A DNA stretch of 36,436 nucleotides from JANQIV01 sp050117315 (GCA_050117315.1 JASFMY010000059.1:1-36436), one strand, 5' to 3'; positions 7,679 through 17,390 are shown, counted from the stretch's first letter. Numbers and translations are program-made. The notes: generated by a model not told the origin, from the sequence alone.

Positions 7679-10600
7679 CTAAAAAAACGCCCTTGCTTCA
7701 GCAGTCATCGTGTGAATTATTTTCCCTTTTCCCAATTGTCTTCCCGAGTAACTAAACGATGTCTGCAAATTTCCGGAAATTCTGTAATCAAAATTAACTC
7801 TTGCAAAATAATTTTTACCAATCGAATTACCTTGTAGAATGTCGGAAGAAATTGAGTTATCATTATTAACAGTAATTTCTATTCTTTCAAATTCCAGCTT
7901 AAGACGTCCCTTGTTTGAAAATGAAACTATTCCGCTGATGCTTTGAGAGTTACTCTCAATTTCGGTGGGAGTATCCGGGTAATTGTCGGTACTGTTTTCA
8001 ACCGAAAACTTAAATCCAACTTCAAGGTTTTTTATAGGACGGTATGAAAAATCCGAGACAAACTCTGTTCCGGTAAGCTCTCTGGAACGGGTAGAGTTAA
8101 CTTCTGAAATAACGTTGTCCGTCTTAAAAATCACATCCGATTGATTGCTAATTTCTTTGACCATTCTAAATTTTACACGTATTCCCTGCTCGCGATAATA
8201 TGCTTTTTCAATTCCGCCAGCATATTGGTTAAGGGTTCTTCTTTGGGTAAAACGGTGTCTGAATGAAAGCTCTCTTTTATTTTTAAAGATATGAAAATCA
8301 TTCTGAATGTAATTAGTTCCGCTGACTGTGTTTGAATCATTTAAGAAACTTGAAAAGTTCAACAGGTAAATTTTCTTCGTATCTTCTTCCGTACTGTTTT
8401 CTTCAACACGCCAAACCGTTTCTGTTGATAGAGGCTTCAGCAATGAAGGGAAAAAACCTTTCCCGCTTATAAGTTTAGCGGGCTCAACTCTCCAGCGCGT
8501 ATTCAGCATTAAATCAATTACCGGGTACAACTCATCGGTGGGAATAGTTGTCGTAATATAGTCTCCTTCAAATTGAGTCGACTCAAACTCTTCTTCTTCT
8601 GCAACACCGTTGTTGTTTAGGTCACCTAGATAGATGTAGTTTCCTGTTCCCTGTTCTACTTTTACAAATACCCTTTCAAGTTTCGCTGTCTTTTCCGTAG
8701 ATGCTTCATAAAACAAGCTTCCGTCAATAGCCCTTTGCCAAAAATCAAATCTCGATTGTGAACGGATAAGTACGGTTTCGTTGTTGAGGGAACCATGCTC
8801 TTTAAATTTATCCGTAAATTCTTTTGTTCTAAAGGCGAGGCTCCATTCGGTTTTTACTTCCCTCAAACCACTGTATGAAAAATTCAAACTCCGTGTTACT
8901 GCTTCCGATTCTTTTTCAAGATTGCCGTTAATAGGCGAGAACTCTTCCCTAAACGAATATTTTGCAGATACTGAAATTCCCGAAGCTGAGCTGAAGCCAA
9001 TGAAAGGAGCAGTTTCCACGTATTTTAAGCTCTCTTCCGAAAGTGAATCCGAGTTATCATAACTGCTTTGTTTGTCTTCGTGTAAAAACTCAAACCCCGG
9101 TGTGAAACTACCGACAAAGAATTCTACACTTCCATCCTGTCTTATCCAGTCTGTATTTAGAGACTCATTATCTGTAACCACATAATCCAGGTTGTAATTA
9201 AGATTAACTATTTTATCTTTTTCCAATTTTACACCGGTTACAAATCTGTCCGATCTGAATGAACTGCCTTCTGAAAGAAAACCATATTGAGAATTAATAT
9301 TTAACTCTTTAAAAGGAATTAAGGTTAAACCTATCTCACGCAGCTCTTCATCCTCATCTATACTTTCGTCAATGTTATAATACCTGCCAAACTCGGCTTC
9401 GTCAATTCTGTCTAAAGTTGTAAACTCGGTTTGTATGAACCTGTCTTTATAGCTAACCCCTACTTTGCCGAGATTTATATTTCCCAGTTTAATTTCCCGC
9501 GGCTTTATGTCTAAAGTTATGTTACGTGCATATCCCAAATTATCATCATCGTTTAAATCCGAAAAATTATTTTTATCCCAGGAGCTGCCGGCGAGCTCAA
9601 TATTTAAATTAACATCTTTGAACGGGGTTGTTTCAATAAGAAGATTTGTCATTTGCCGCAGTTCCGGTAAAGGCAGAAACTTAACCGGCAGATATGATCC
9701 CTGCCCGATTCCCACAAACAAGTAGTTTCCCGAGCTTATCTGAGCATAATCACCTTCGCCCAGTCCCACATAACTAAAGACAACATTGTAAAGTGAATTC
9801 TCCGCTCCCGGGTCATAAACATAGTATGCAAATGTTTCCCCGTCTATCAGCGTATCTACCTTTGTGTAAATGCCTGTTACCTCTCCAGTGCTGTCTGGTT
9901 CTGCAAGACTAACGCCGTCGACTATTGCGTTGTACCTGTAGTCACCGGCATTTTCAAGAATTGCCCGTTCATCGTCCGAAAGAGAAATATCTATAGGCGA
10001 TCCTTCGTCATCCCCTTCACGTATGTAACCGAAATTTACTTTCAAACTGTTGTTAAAAAGCGAAGTTCTATAATTTGTTGAAAAAAAATTGCGCTGGTAC
10101 TGCCGCTCGGTGTATTCAAAATCAACAATTATTCTACTTGCGGAAGTTATTAAACGGTTCGGCGTAAAAGTTATTTCCGCATTTGCATATTCAATTGTGT
10201 AGTCATTGTTTTCTCCGCGGGTTAGTTCCTCTCCGTCTAAAAATACTTTTTCACTTCCGGCAATTACAACAATACTGTTTTCACTATTCCTTCCCGTTAA
10301 CCTGTAAGGACCCTGGCTGCCGTCTTCCCCGCTGAAACTGTTTGTATTAAACTTACCGCGGGAACTTGCTATTGCAATTGCGCCGTTGTTGTTTTCAAAA
10401 AGAAACTCTCCTTTTAGGCCCTGAAGTTTCCTATCTACAACACCAAACTCACCAATTGTTTCATTTATTGTATAATCACCGAAAGTACCTATTGCATTTT
10501 TATGTTTTACTTCAATAAAAACTTTATCTAGTTCTTCAAGTGTTTCGGTATTGCCTTCAGGTTCAATGGGAGTATTTTCATCCGTAAGTGCCGCAACAAT

Positions 10601-11146
10601 CTCAATATCTTCCGATAGCTTGCCGGAAAGCTCAAGCCTTAAACCGCTCTCAACTGTAAAGTCTTTGTTAGTGCCTACTGTAAATCCCCGTAGTATTGTA
10701 CCGCTCCTTTTAATGTCGCTTCCGAAGATAGATTCCGGTGTAAACGCAGAGCTTTCTTTTTTTACTACCATTATTGAGTCATTAGTCATCCGGTCAAACC
10801 TGCGTACAAGACTTCTTTTTTTGTATTCTTTTTTAAGCCCTGTTAAAATCATTTCGTATGTGAAATATATTGTATCGAATAAAGAATATTCTAGGTTTTC
10901 ACTCAATTCAAAATACGCTTCTCTATAATCAATGTTGTAATCTCCTGCTTTTAATTTTTTGCCGCTTAAGATAATTTCTTCCGATAACGGCAGAACACTG
11001 ACGGATTTAAAGGGATAATAATTTTGCAGATTAGGCAAAAGCGTGTCGGTTCTTGTAACAGTCGGGAATTGGGTCTGGGTTTTAAGGGTAGTACTTAAAA
11101 GGAGTAAAACAATTAACAAGTATTTTAGAGATTTAATTATAAACAA
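7679..11146 (-). CDS. very large secreted, probably outer-membrane beta-barrel protein (SprA-like in general appearance)
   Basis: About 1155 aa. The mature part is almost wholly amphipathic beta: long runs of alternating residues, NFSYSG-type and LNFGYIREG-type strands, a C-terminus ending in aromatic AFF as barrel proteins do. A conserved-looking N-terminal third (TDENTPIEPEGNTETLEELDK..., then GPYRLTG, VIAGSEKVFLDGEELTRG, YTIEYANAEITFTP) resembles a family of large uncharacterised envelope proteins and the periplasmic segments of the type IX translocon SprA/Sov, but at half the SprA length. The reading frame is open to an ATG at 11233, yet the signal peptide (KSLKYLLIVLLLLSTTLKTQ) begins right after a TTG at 11146, which I take as start. 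Function unproven. Confidence 0.7.
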   Translation of the reverse strand: MFIIKSLKYLLIVLLLLSTTLKTQTQFPTVTRTDTLLPNLQNYYPFKSVSVLPLSEEIILSGKKLKAGDYNIDYREAYFELSENLEYSLFDTIYFTYEMILTGLKKEYKKRSLVRRFDRMTNDSIMVVKKESSAFTPESIFGSDIKRSGTILRGFTVGTNKDFTVESGLRLELSGKLSEDIEIVAALTDENTPIEPEGNTETLEELDKVFIEVKHKNAIGTFGDYTINETIGEFGVVDRKLQGLKGEFLFENNNGAIAIASSRGKFNTNSFSGEDGSQGPYRLTGRNSENSIVVIAGSEKVFLDGEELTRGENNDYTIEYANAEITFTPNRLITSASRIIVDFEYTERQYQRNFFSTNYRTSLFNNSLKVNFGYIREGDDEGSPIDISLSDDERAILENAGDYRYNAIVDGVSLAEPDSTGEVTGIYTKVDTLIDGETFAYYVYDPGAENSLYNVVFSYVGLGEGDYAQISSGNYLFVGIGQGSYLPVKFLPLPELRQMTNLLIETTPFKDVNLNIELAGSSWDKNNFSDLNDDDNLGYARNITLDIKPREIKLGNINLGKVGVSYKDRFIQTEFTTLDRIDEAEFGRYYNIDESIDEDEELREIGLTLIPFKELNINSQYGFLSEGSSFRSDRFVTGVKLEKDKIVNLNYNLDYVVTDNESLNTDWIRQDGSVEFFVGSFTPGFEFLHEDKQSSYDNSDSLSEESLKYVETAPFIGFSSASGISVSAKYSFREEFSPINGNLEKESEAVTRSLNFSYSGLREVKTEWSLAFRTKEFTDKFKEHGSLNNETVLIRSQSRFDFWQRAIDGSLFYEASTEKTAKLERVFVKVEQGTGNYIYLGDLNNNGVAEEEEFESTQFEGDYITTTIPTDELYPVIDLMLNTRWRVEPAKLISGKGFFPSLLKPLSTETVWRVEENSTEEDTKKIYLLNFSSFLNDSNTVSGTNYIQNDFHIFKNKRELSFRHRFTQRRTLNQYAGGIEKAYYREQGIRVKFRMVKEISNQSDVIFKTDNVISEVNSTRSRELTGTEFVSDFSYRPIKNLEVGFKFSVENSTDNYPDTPTEIESNSQSISGIVSFSNKGRLKLEFERIEITVNNDNSISSDILQGNSIGKNYFARVNFDYRISGNLQTSFSYSGRQLGKGKIIHTMTAEARAFF

Positions 11147-11363
11147 ATGATCTCTGCCATTTAGACTCCCTGAAATTATCCTCAAAAAGTAGAGAACCCG
11201 GAAATCTCTATTTAGGGGATTACTTACAAACAAATAGGTTCGATTTACATTATCGTTAAAACAAAACTAATTCCTAATTGTTTCTGTTTCAAGAAGAAAG
11301 TGTGATATAAAATTTCAAAATAATGATCTGAATTAACCACATCAAAGACATGTTTGTTAGAGA

Positions 11364-11380
11364 TAGACTAATTTAGTCTA
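11364..11380. promoter_or_regulatory. palindrome in the gap upstream of the large barrel gene
   Basis: TAGACTAATTTAGTCTA is a near-perfect 7-3-7 inverted repeat in the 11234-11464 gap, without a T run on either side. It could be an operator for the minus-strand barrel gene. Nothing else is visible in this gap. Confidence 0.35.
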
Positions 11381-11464
11381 CGTTAAAAGAAATGATCTAT
11401 ATAAAAATCATTATGTACGGGGAGTATGACCAAATTTAATTTATCAAACGGGCAAAATAGGTTA

Positions 11465-12379
11465 TCACCTCTTGTCTATTACTTCGTCATAGATTGAAAT
11501 ATGTGCAGGATCAATTATTTTTAGCTTTTCAAAAACTTTTATATCTCTATAATCGTCCATGTACTCAGCAATTTCTCTAGCTTTGGCATCAAAAAAAACT
11601 TTGAGTAAAGCACTCCTTCTGTTCATTTGTTTTAACTTCTCAAAAAGGTTATAAACTAGCTTTGCCATATTATCCTGCGCGAACTTTTTATCGGTTCTCA
11701 TCAAATCAATTCCGTTGAAATAATAATCCGTTATATCTTCCCTGAATCTTTGAAACTTCTCATCGGCTAAATCTTGAACCAAAGCCCTTTTGTTGTAGCC
11801 ACTGCTCTCCAAAGACCATCCTTCGGAGAATAATTGGCTGTTGGCTCCCAACACGGCAGTCTCATATGCTCTTGTAAAAAGTTCTGAGCCGCCTAATTTA
11901 TCATAAGTTTCCGAATCAAAACCAATAATTATACAAGCGTAAAAATCTAAAAAGCTTGTTAAGGGATCAAACTCTGTTTGATTAAAGTAAAAAGTCTGCC
12001 CTTTCTCGTATTTGAATGTCCAGTTTTTATCCTGAATTTTAAGCACCAAAGATTTTTCATCTGTTTTAATTGCATCATTCCCAACTACTTTAAAAACAGG
12101 TCTTTGGCTAGTAATTACAACCTGAGCACCGTAATTAACTTCAGAGCCGGCGCTTGTAAAAAATATTGTAAACTGGCAGTCTATTTTGTCTTCTTCATGC
12201 CAAGAGGCAGTCGTAAAACGGTTGGTATTCAAATAAGCTTCAACTTCCCTGGCAAAATTCCTCAAACGTTCACGGTAAGCAATATCAAGAGATTCATAAT
12301 TAACTGAAACCGTTGCCTTTAGCTCCTGGGCAGAAATCAAAGTTGGTAATAACATTAAAAGAATAATTAAAAATCTCAT
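11465..12379 (-). CDS. DUF4835 family protein
   Basis: A 304-aa exported protein of the Bacteroidota-restricted DUF4835 family, function unknown. Signal peptide MRFLIILLMLLPTLISAQ; then ELKATVSVNYESLD, CQFTIFF, NQTEFDPLTSFLDFYACIIIGFDSETY and AREIAEYMDDYRDI, all family-typical. The chosen ATG at 12379 puts the signal peptide at the very N-terminus and has GAGG upstream; a longer frame to 12439 adds 20 unlikely residues. It is divergent from the PorV-like gene, with 78 nt between the starts. In relatives the gene often lies among DNA and envelope genes, so context says little. Confidence 0.88.
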   Translation of the reverse strand: MRFLIILLMLLPTLISAQELKATVSVNYESLDIAYRERLRNFAREVEAYLNTNRFTTASWHEEDKIDCQFTIFFTSAGSEVNYGAQVVITSQRPVFKVVGNDAIKTDEKSLVLKIQDKNWTFKYEKGQTFYFNQTEFDPLTSFLDFYACIIIGFDSETYDKLGGSELFTRAYETAVLGANSQLFSEGWSLESSGYNKRALVQDLADEKFQRFREDITDYYFNGIDLMRTDKKFAQDNMAKLVYNLFEKLKQMNRRSALLKVFFDAKAREIAEYMDDYRDIKVFEKLKIIDPAHISIYDEVIDKR

Positions 12380-12457
12380 GCGTGCCTCAAATTGGATAAA
12401 TGAGTAAATAAATTTAAGTATTTGACTGTATTTGCGCAATTATTTAAACTTGTAATT

Positions 12458-13282
12458 ATGTATAAAAGATTTACTATTTTAAGTATAGCCTTTTTAGTGT
12501 TGTTCTCTGGGAAAAGTTCCGCCCAGTTAAATCCCGGCGCGCGACAAATTGCTTTAGCCAACAGCAGCGTTGCACAAGACAATGACGTATTTGCTTTATT
12601 TAATAATCCCGCCGGCTTATCGTTTTCATCAAATAACCAATTAGGCGTCTTTTACTCACCTGCTCCGTTTGGTTTATCCGAACTTGCAAATGGATTTTCC
12701 GGTTACAAACATAATTTTCAATTCGGTACTGTTGCGGCAGGTTATATGACTTACGGATTTGAACTTTATCGTGAGAACATGTTTACTATTGCTTATTCAA
12801 ACTTTATAGATAAAAAATTTTCCGTTGGTGCTGCAATAAATTATCATACATTATCAATAGAAAGATACGGTAATGATAACTCAATCAGTTTTAATATCGG
12901 CGGCATAGCAAGCATTCAAAAAAACTTAAGACTGGGTTTTTTATTTGAAAATCTTTCCCGTTCCTCTTTCGGCGAAGAAGCTAACCAGATCCCTGTTGTC
13001 TATAATTCAGGACTTAGTTACGATATCAGCAAAGATATTACAATAAACGCTGCAGTTGAGAAAGAATTAGATTTTGATCCGTCTATGAAATTCGGAATGG
13101 AATATAAACTAATTGAAAACTTTGAATTAAGGCTGGGCTACAAAAATGAACCGGATACTTTTGCTGCGGGAGTAGGGATTAACTATTCTATTTTTAATTT
13201 AGATTATGCTTTTTACTCTCACCAGTATTTAGGGTTAACACATCAAGCCGGAATAATATTCTCTTTTGAAAATAATGATTAA
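12458..13282 (+). CDS. PorV/PorQ-like outer-membrane beta-barrel protein
   Basis: A 274-aa exported protein. Signal peptide MYKRFTILSIAFLVLFSGKSSAQ; the mature N-terminus NPGARQIALANSSVAQDNDVFALFNNPAGLSF is the hallmark of FadL/PorV-type small barrels (type IX secretion PorV, PorQ and their many paralogues). The rest is beta-strands such as FELRLGYKNEPDTFAAGVGINYS. ATG at 12458 is chosen because the signal peptide starts there. It overlaps the next gene by 8 nt, so both are probably made together. Whether it shuttles type IX substrates is inference. Confidence 0.75.
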   Translation: MYKRFTILSIAFLVLFSGKSSAQLNPGARQIALANSSVAQDNDVFALFNNPAGLSFSSNNQLGVFYSPAPFGLSELANGFSGYKHNFQFGTVAAGYMTYGFELYRENMFTIAYSNFIDKKFSVGAAINYHTLSIERYGNDNSISFNIGGIASIQKNLRLGFLFENLSRSSFGEEANQIPVVYNSGLSYDISKDITINAAVEKELDFDPSMKFGMEYKLIENFELRLGYKNEPDTFAAGVGINYSIFNLDYAFYSHQYLGLTHQAGIIFSFENND

Positions 13283-15242
13283 TTTTTCTAAAATAATAAT
13301 TCTTTTATGCTTGCTTATACTTCCTAATTTTATTTTAGCACAAATAGATACAACAGTAACCGGCAACGAAATAGAAATTTTGCTCGAAGAATCATCTATT
13401 GATGCTGACAACTCCCAGCTTTACGATTTGATTGAACAATTAAAAGATAATCCTGTTGATATAAATTCAGCAAACATAAATGAATTACTTCAGATTCCTT
13501 TCTTAGATTTTAAAGAAGCAGAAGCCATTATTAAACATAGAAATAAATACGGTAGATTTTTTTCAACAAGCGAATTAAATGCAGTAAAAGGTATATCACA
13601 AGTAAAAGTAAATCTTTTAAAAAATTTCATAAAAGTACTTGTTAAAGAACCGGATGATATTAAAAACAGACCTATAACAAAATCTCCGGTTCAATTCCAA
13701 TTCAGAACGAGGACAATAACAGACTTACAGGAAAGAGAAGGCTTTAAGGACGGCTCATATTTGGGTTCAAAGGTAAAAAATTATAACAGACTCAAATTAA
13801 ATTACGGCAATATGATTTCTGCCGGTCTGCTCATTGAAAAAGATGCAGGCGAGTATTCGTATGATGATTTTTATTCATTCCATTTACAATACCTTAATGA
13901 AAGTTATAAAATTATCGGAGGTGATTATTTAGTTGAGTTTGGACAAGGACTTGCACTTTGGGGACCTTACGGGTTTTCTAAAGGCGGCAGCGCGATTACT
14001 CCGGTTATAAAAAAAGCAAGAGGAATAACAGCGTATTCTAGTTCGGATGAAAACAGGTTTTTCAGAGGCGGAGCTGCACGGTTAAAAATGAATACTCTAA
14101 GTGTTATCCCATTTGTATCATTCGATGAAATTGATGCAAGTATTACAAACGATGAAATCACTTCATTAAAAATAGACGGACTGCACAGAACAGAAAGTGA
14201 AACAGGAAAAAAGAATAGAGTTGAAAAAAAAGTATTCGGTTCAATTGTAAATTACTCTCCTGTTAAAAATATCAGTGCAGGTCTACTTTATTATAAAACC
14301 GATTTTTCATATCCTTTTGCTGATAAAGGTGCAACCTCTCCTAGAGGTGATAATTTTGATTTTTATTCTTTCGGCTACTCTTCATTTTATAAAAATATTT
14401 TTGTGTCGGGAGAATTCGCTTACAACAATGTTTCTGTTGCCAGCATAAATAATATTCAAATCTCACTAAACGATAAAGTTTCATTTATTACTTCAATCAG
14501 AAGTTACCCCTTCAACTTTTTTAATTTTCATTCAAACGGTTTTGGTGAAAGCTCAAATACACAAAACGAACTTGGTTTTTATGCTGGCTTAAAATGGCGG
14601 ACGGATTTCGGTTTGTTTAATTTTTATTACGATCAATTTAATTTTCCCAATGAAACAAATTCCTTTCAATTAAGCGGCAATGAATTTATGATGAATTATG
14701 AGAGCAGAATTTTTAGTAAAACAAAACTGAACCTGCGCTTTCTAAATGAAACTAAGGAGGTTGAAGAATCATTTGATTTTACTAAACAGACTGTCGATCA
14801 AGTAAGAAATAAATTTAGGAGTGAGTTAATTTACAAACTCTCTAAAATTGTAAGGTTCAAAACAAGAATTGAACTGATCTGGTTGAACATTGAAAATGTA
14901 AAAAGAGAAAACGGCTTCTTAACATTCCAGGATATAAGCTACGGCATTAATGAGAATCTGAGGTTCTACGGCAGAGTAATCTTTTTCAAAACAGATTCAT
15001 TCGATTCCAGGCTTTATGAATTTGAAAATGATATAACGGGAATTATTACAAACCCGGGATTGTTTGGTGAAGGCATGCGCTGGTACTTTGCCGTAAATTA
15101 TTCTCCCTTTGCCGGATTAAAATTTTCTTTAAAATATTCCGAACTAATAAAACCCGATGAAAGAGTTTTAAGTTCAGGAAATAATGAGATAGAGGGAAAT
15201 CTCGATAACCGCCTTAGCTTACAACTCGATATCGAATATTAG
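13275..15242 (+). CDS. helix-hairpin-helix outer-membrane barrel protein
   Basis: A 655-aa exported protein with signal peptide MINFSKIIILLCLLILPNFILA. Residues about 50-110 hold two ComEA-like helix-hairpin-helix units (DINSANINELLQIPFLDFKEAEAIIKH, then TSELNAVKGISQVKVNLLKNFI). The remaining ~530 residues are beta-rich, with GGDYLVEFGQGLALWGPYGFSKGG, a signature of a Bacteroidota family annotated only as helix-hairpin-helix protein. Its ATG overlaps the stop of the barrel gene upstream (ATGATTAA). In secreted proteins such HhH units may bind DNA or serve as a protein-interaction plug; neither is shown here. Confidence 0.82.
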   Translation: MINFSKIIILLCLLILPNFILAQIDTTVTGNEIEILLEESSIDADNSQLYDLIEQLKDNPVDINSANINELLQIPFLDFKEAEAIIKHRNKYGRFFSTSELNAVKGISQVKVNLLKNFIKVLVKEPDDIKNRPITKSPVQFQFRTRTITDLQEREGFKDGSYLGSKVKNYNRLKLNYGNMISAGLLIEKDAGEYSYDDFYSFHLQYLNESYKIIGGDYLVEFGQGLALWGPYGFSKGGSAITPVIKKARGITAYSSSDENRFFRGGAARLKMNTLSVIPFVSFDEIDASITNDEITSLKIDGLHRTESETGKKNRVEKKVFGSIVNYSPVKNISAGLLYYKTDFSYPFADKGATSPRGDNFDFYSFGYSSFYKNIFVSGEFAYNNVSVASINNIQISLNDKVSFITSIRSYPFNFFNFHSNGFGESSNTQNELGFYAGLKWRTDFGLFNFYYDQFNFPNETNSFQLSGNEFMMNYESRIFSKTKLNLRFLNETKEVEESFDFTKQTVDQVRNKFRSELIYKLSKIVRFKTRIELIWLNIENVKRENGFLTFQDISYGINENLRFYGRVIFFKTDSFDSRLYEFENDITGIITNPGLFGEGMRWYFAVNYSPFAGLKFSLKYSELIKPDERVLSSGNNEIEGNLDNRLSLQLDIEY

Positions 15243-15297
15243 GTAATGGAAAGATAATATAGGACTAGGTTTTTGCAATTACAGGCAGCCCGAGGTA

Positions 15298-17130
15298 TCA
15301 AGGAGAATCTTCGTTAAAAACAACCGTGAACTTACTTCCCTTGCCTTTTTCACTTTCAACTTTTAGATCAGCCGAGTTAAGTTCGCAATATTGTTTGCTT
15401 AAAGAAAGACCCAGTCCGGTGCCTTCATACTTACGTGTGTATCCCTGTTCCTCTTGAGTAAAACATTTAAAAATATTATCAAGATAATCTTGGGACATAC
15501 CTATTCCCTGGTCTTCAACACTGAAAAACTTATTTTGAAACTCATCCTTTGATGATATTAATTTTATTGTTCCCTTTTCGGAATACTTAATTGCATTATC
15601 TACCAGGTTTATCAGAACCTGTTTTATCATATAGGGGTCAATTTCTATTTTATCTAATCCTTCGTCAAGGTCAGTTACCATTTCAAGATTGCTTTTCCCA
15701 GCCAGAACTTTGTATTCATCATAAATTGGTTTTATAATTTCTTCATTCAAATCAGTTATTTTTTTGTTTAGTTTAATTGAACCTGCATTTAATTCCGATA
15801 AATTAATCAGCAAATCAATAGTTCTGGTCAGCCTCTCGGCACCTCTTCTTATGAATTTAAAAATCTCCTTAACATCATCCGATGTATGATTTGCAAATTC
15901 TTCTTTGAGAATTGTAGTAAAACTGAGCATAACATTTACCGGGGTTCTAATTTCATGTGAGATTTGTGCCAAAAACTCCGACTTAAGTTTGTCTGCCTCT
16001 TCGGCATTTTCTTTTGCAACCCTTAATGCGACTTCTACTTTTCTTTTAGCAAAAATATACAGTACCAAAGCAATAATAGTTACTACAAGTAATATAAGGG
16101 ATATACCAATTGTCCAGATTATATTTTTGTCAATTTTTATGAAAGAATCCGGTCTGTTAATAATCAGACTTTTTTCAGGAAGCTGAGATTCTCCAATATG
16201 AAACTTTTTCAATATTTTGTAATCAAATCCCCAAAAGTCCTCTATATTATCCTTAACAGGTATTTTTTTTATATCTACTCCATTTAACACTTCCAGCAAA
16301 ACTTGAGCAGCAGCCTCACCTTGCTTAAAAGCGCTTGCCAACTTTCCACCTATAATACCTTGGTCTAAATAAAAATCCCAAATACCGAATATTGGGACAT
16401 CAAGTGACTTACTTAAGCTATTCATTCTTTTACTATATGAATCAAATTCACCTTTTTCGTTGATAAAATATCCAACTTGGAAGGCTACTGTTCTCTTATG
16501 AAGTTCCTTAAACTTCAAAATAATATCCGAATTAGACTTATTAGATAACACATGATACTTTAAGTTATCGTTAAAATTATGTTCATTAAAGAACTTATCC
16601 AGAATCCTTTTACTTGTTTCTGTTGTATCCGTAATCATTACAACATCAGTTGTATTTTTAAATAAGTTTAGAGCTAAATTCAGCGATTCTTCAATTTCAA
16701 TATTTTCAATAATCCCGGTAACATTTGTAAGGTTACTTGTTAACGAATCATGGTAGTTATTTATTCCGCAAAAAATGACCGGTACGTCTGGGAATAAATC
16801 ATTTTTATAATTGTTTAAAAATCTCAAGGCAATGTTATCGGCGGCTATAATAATATCAAATTCCTCATTCTGATATTTTTCTTTAAATAATTCAGCAGAC
16901 AATTCAAATAGAATTTTCACCTGATATCTTTTAGCATCAAGATATTCAATACTTAAATCAAGCTTTTGGGGACACTTATCAAGAACGGAAGTAATTCCTT
17001 TATTTATCCCTTCCGTCCAATCAAACGTTTGATGATAGGAATGTAGAATAAGGATTTTATTACTGCCATACAAAATTGAATTTAGTGCAACGAATAATAT
17101 AAATAAGACTTTGCAGAAACTTACTTTCAT
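15298..17130 (-). CDS. sensor histidine kinase with periplasmic ABC-substrate-binding-type sensor
   Basis: About 610 aa. After a signal-anchor (KVLFILFVALNSILYG), residues ~25-310 form a periplasmic domain of the ABC_sub_bind type (ILILHSYHQTFDWTEGINKG, DIIIAADNIALRFL, VPVIFCGIN). One membrane span (IIWTIGISLILLVVTIIALV) follows, then HisKA with phosphoacceptor His392 in FLAQISHEIRTP, and HATPase_c with LVNLVDNAIKY, VEDQGIGM and GTGLGLSLSKQ. There is no receiver domain and no response regulator gene next to it, so it is an orphan. ATG at 17130 is preferred to 17157 because the signal sequence begins there. It is divergent from the tricarboxylate cluster, which it may sense for (inference). 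Confidence 0.9.
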   Translation of the reverse strand: MKVSFCKVLFILFVALNSILYGSNKILILHSYHQTFDWTEGINKGITSVLDKCPQKLDLSIEYLDAKRYQVKILFELSAELFKEKYQNEEFDIIIAADNIALRFLNNYKNDLFPDVPVIFCGINNYHDSLTSNLTNVTGIIENIEIEESLNLALNLFKNTTDVVMITDTTETSKRILDKFFNEHNFNDNLKYHVLSNKSNSDIILKFKELHKRTVAFQVGYFINEKGEFDSYSKRMNSLSKSLDVPIFGIWDFYLDQGIIGGKLASAFKQGEAAAQVLLEVLNGVDIKKIPVKDNIEDFWGFDYKILKKFHIGESQLPEKSLIINRPDSFIKIDKNIIWTIGISLILLVVTIIALVLYIFAKRKVEVALRVAKENAEEADKLKSEFLAQISHEIRTPVNVMLSFTTILKEEFANHTSDDVKEIFKFIRRGAERLTRTIDLLINLSELNAGSIKLNKKITDLNEEIIKPIYDEYKVLAGKSNLEMVTDLDEGLDKIEIDPYMIKQVLINLVDNAIKYSEKGTIKLISSKDEFQNKFFSVEDQGIGMSQDYLDNIFKCFTQEEQGYTRKYEGTGLGLSLSKQYCELNSADLKVESEKGKGSKFTVVFNEDSP

Positions 17131-17288
17131 AACAAGCAATCTCAACACAATTATCAAATTTTTAAATATTATCCATGCAAATTATATCATCGTATAAAAA
17201 TCGGAATTCTTTAATATTTCTGCTCTATTTCCCTTGCTAATTAGTTTGCAACTCTATAATTTTGAATAAGACATTAAAATATTTTTCT

Positions 17289-17311
17289 ATCGCTTTCGAG
17301 CGATTTTTTTT
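17289..17311 (+). terminator. UUCG-tetraloop hairpin with T tract in the leader of the tricarboxylate cluster
   Basis: ATCGCT-TTCG-AGCGAT followed by seven T forms a textbook intrinsic terminator on the plus strand. No plus-strand gene ends nearby (the last ends at 15242), so it either stops an unseen small RNA or antisense transcript from the kinase side, or acts as an attenuator 80 nt before the isocitrate dehydrogenase start. Confidence 0.7.
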
Positions 17312-17322
17312 ATAAATTAAAT

Positions 17323-17341
17323 TGTTACACTAACTGTAACA
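17323..17341. promoter_or_regulatory. candidate operator TGTTACA-N5-TGTAACA
   Basis: A perfect 7-bp inverted repeat with a 5-bp spacer lies between the hairpin and the isocitrate dehydrogenase start, inside the divergent region shared with the histidine kinase. Size and symmetry fit a dimeric helix-turn-helix regulator. The protein that binds it is not in the window. Confidence 0.55.
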
Positions 17342-17390
17342 CTAATAATTCTGAATTAGATAATTTTCATTTTATAAGGGTATAAAAAAT

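Noticed and set aside
12376..12582. Minus-strand frame in the divergent promoter region
   Set aside because: It overlaps the start of the PorV-like gene and its own downstream neighbour's signal peptide in another frame; no family resemblance.
17158..17390. Riboswitch in the leader of the tricarboxylate cluster
   Set aside because: Only one short hairpin and one DNA palindrome are visible; no known aptamer core could be recognised.
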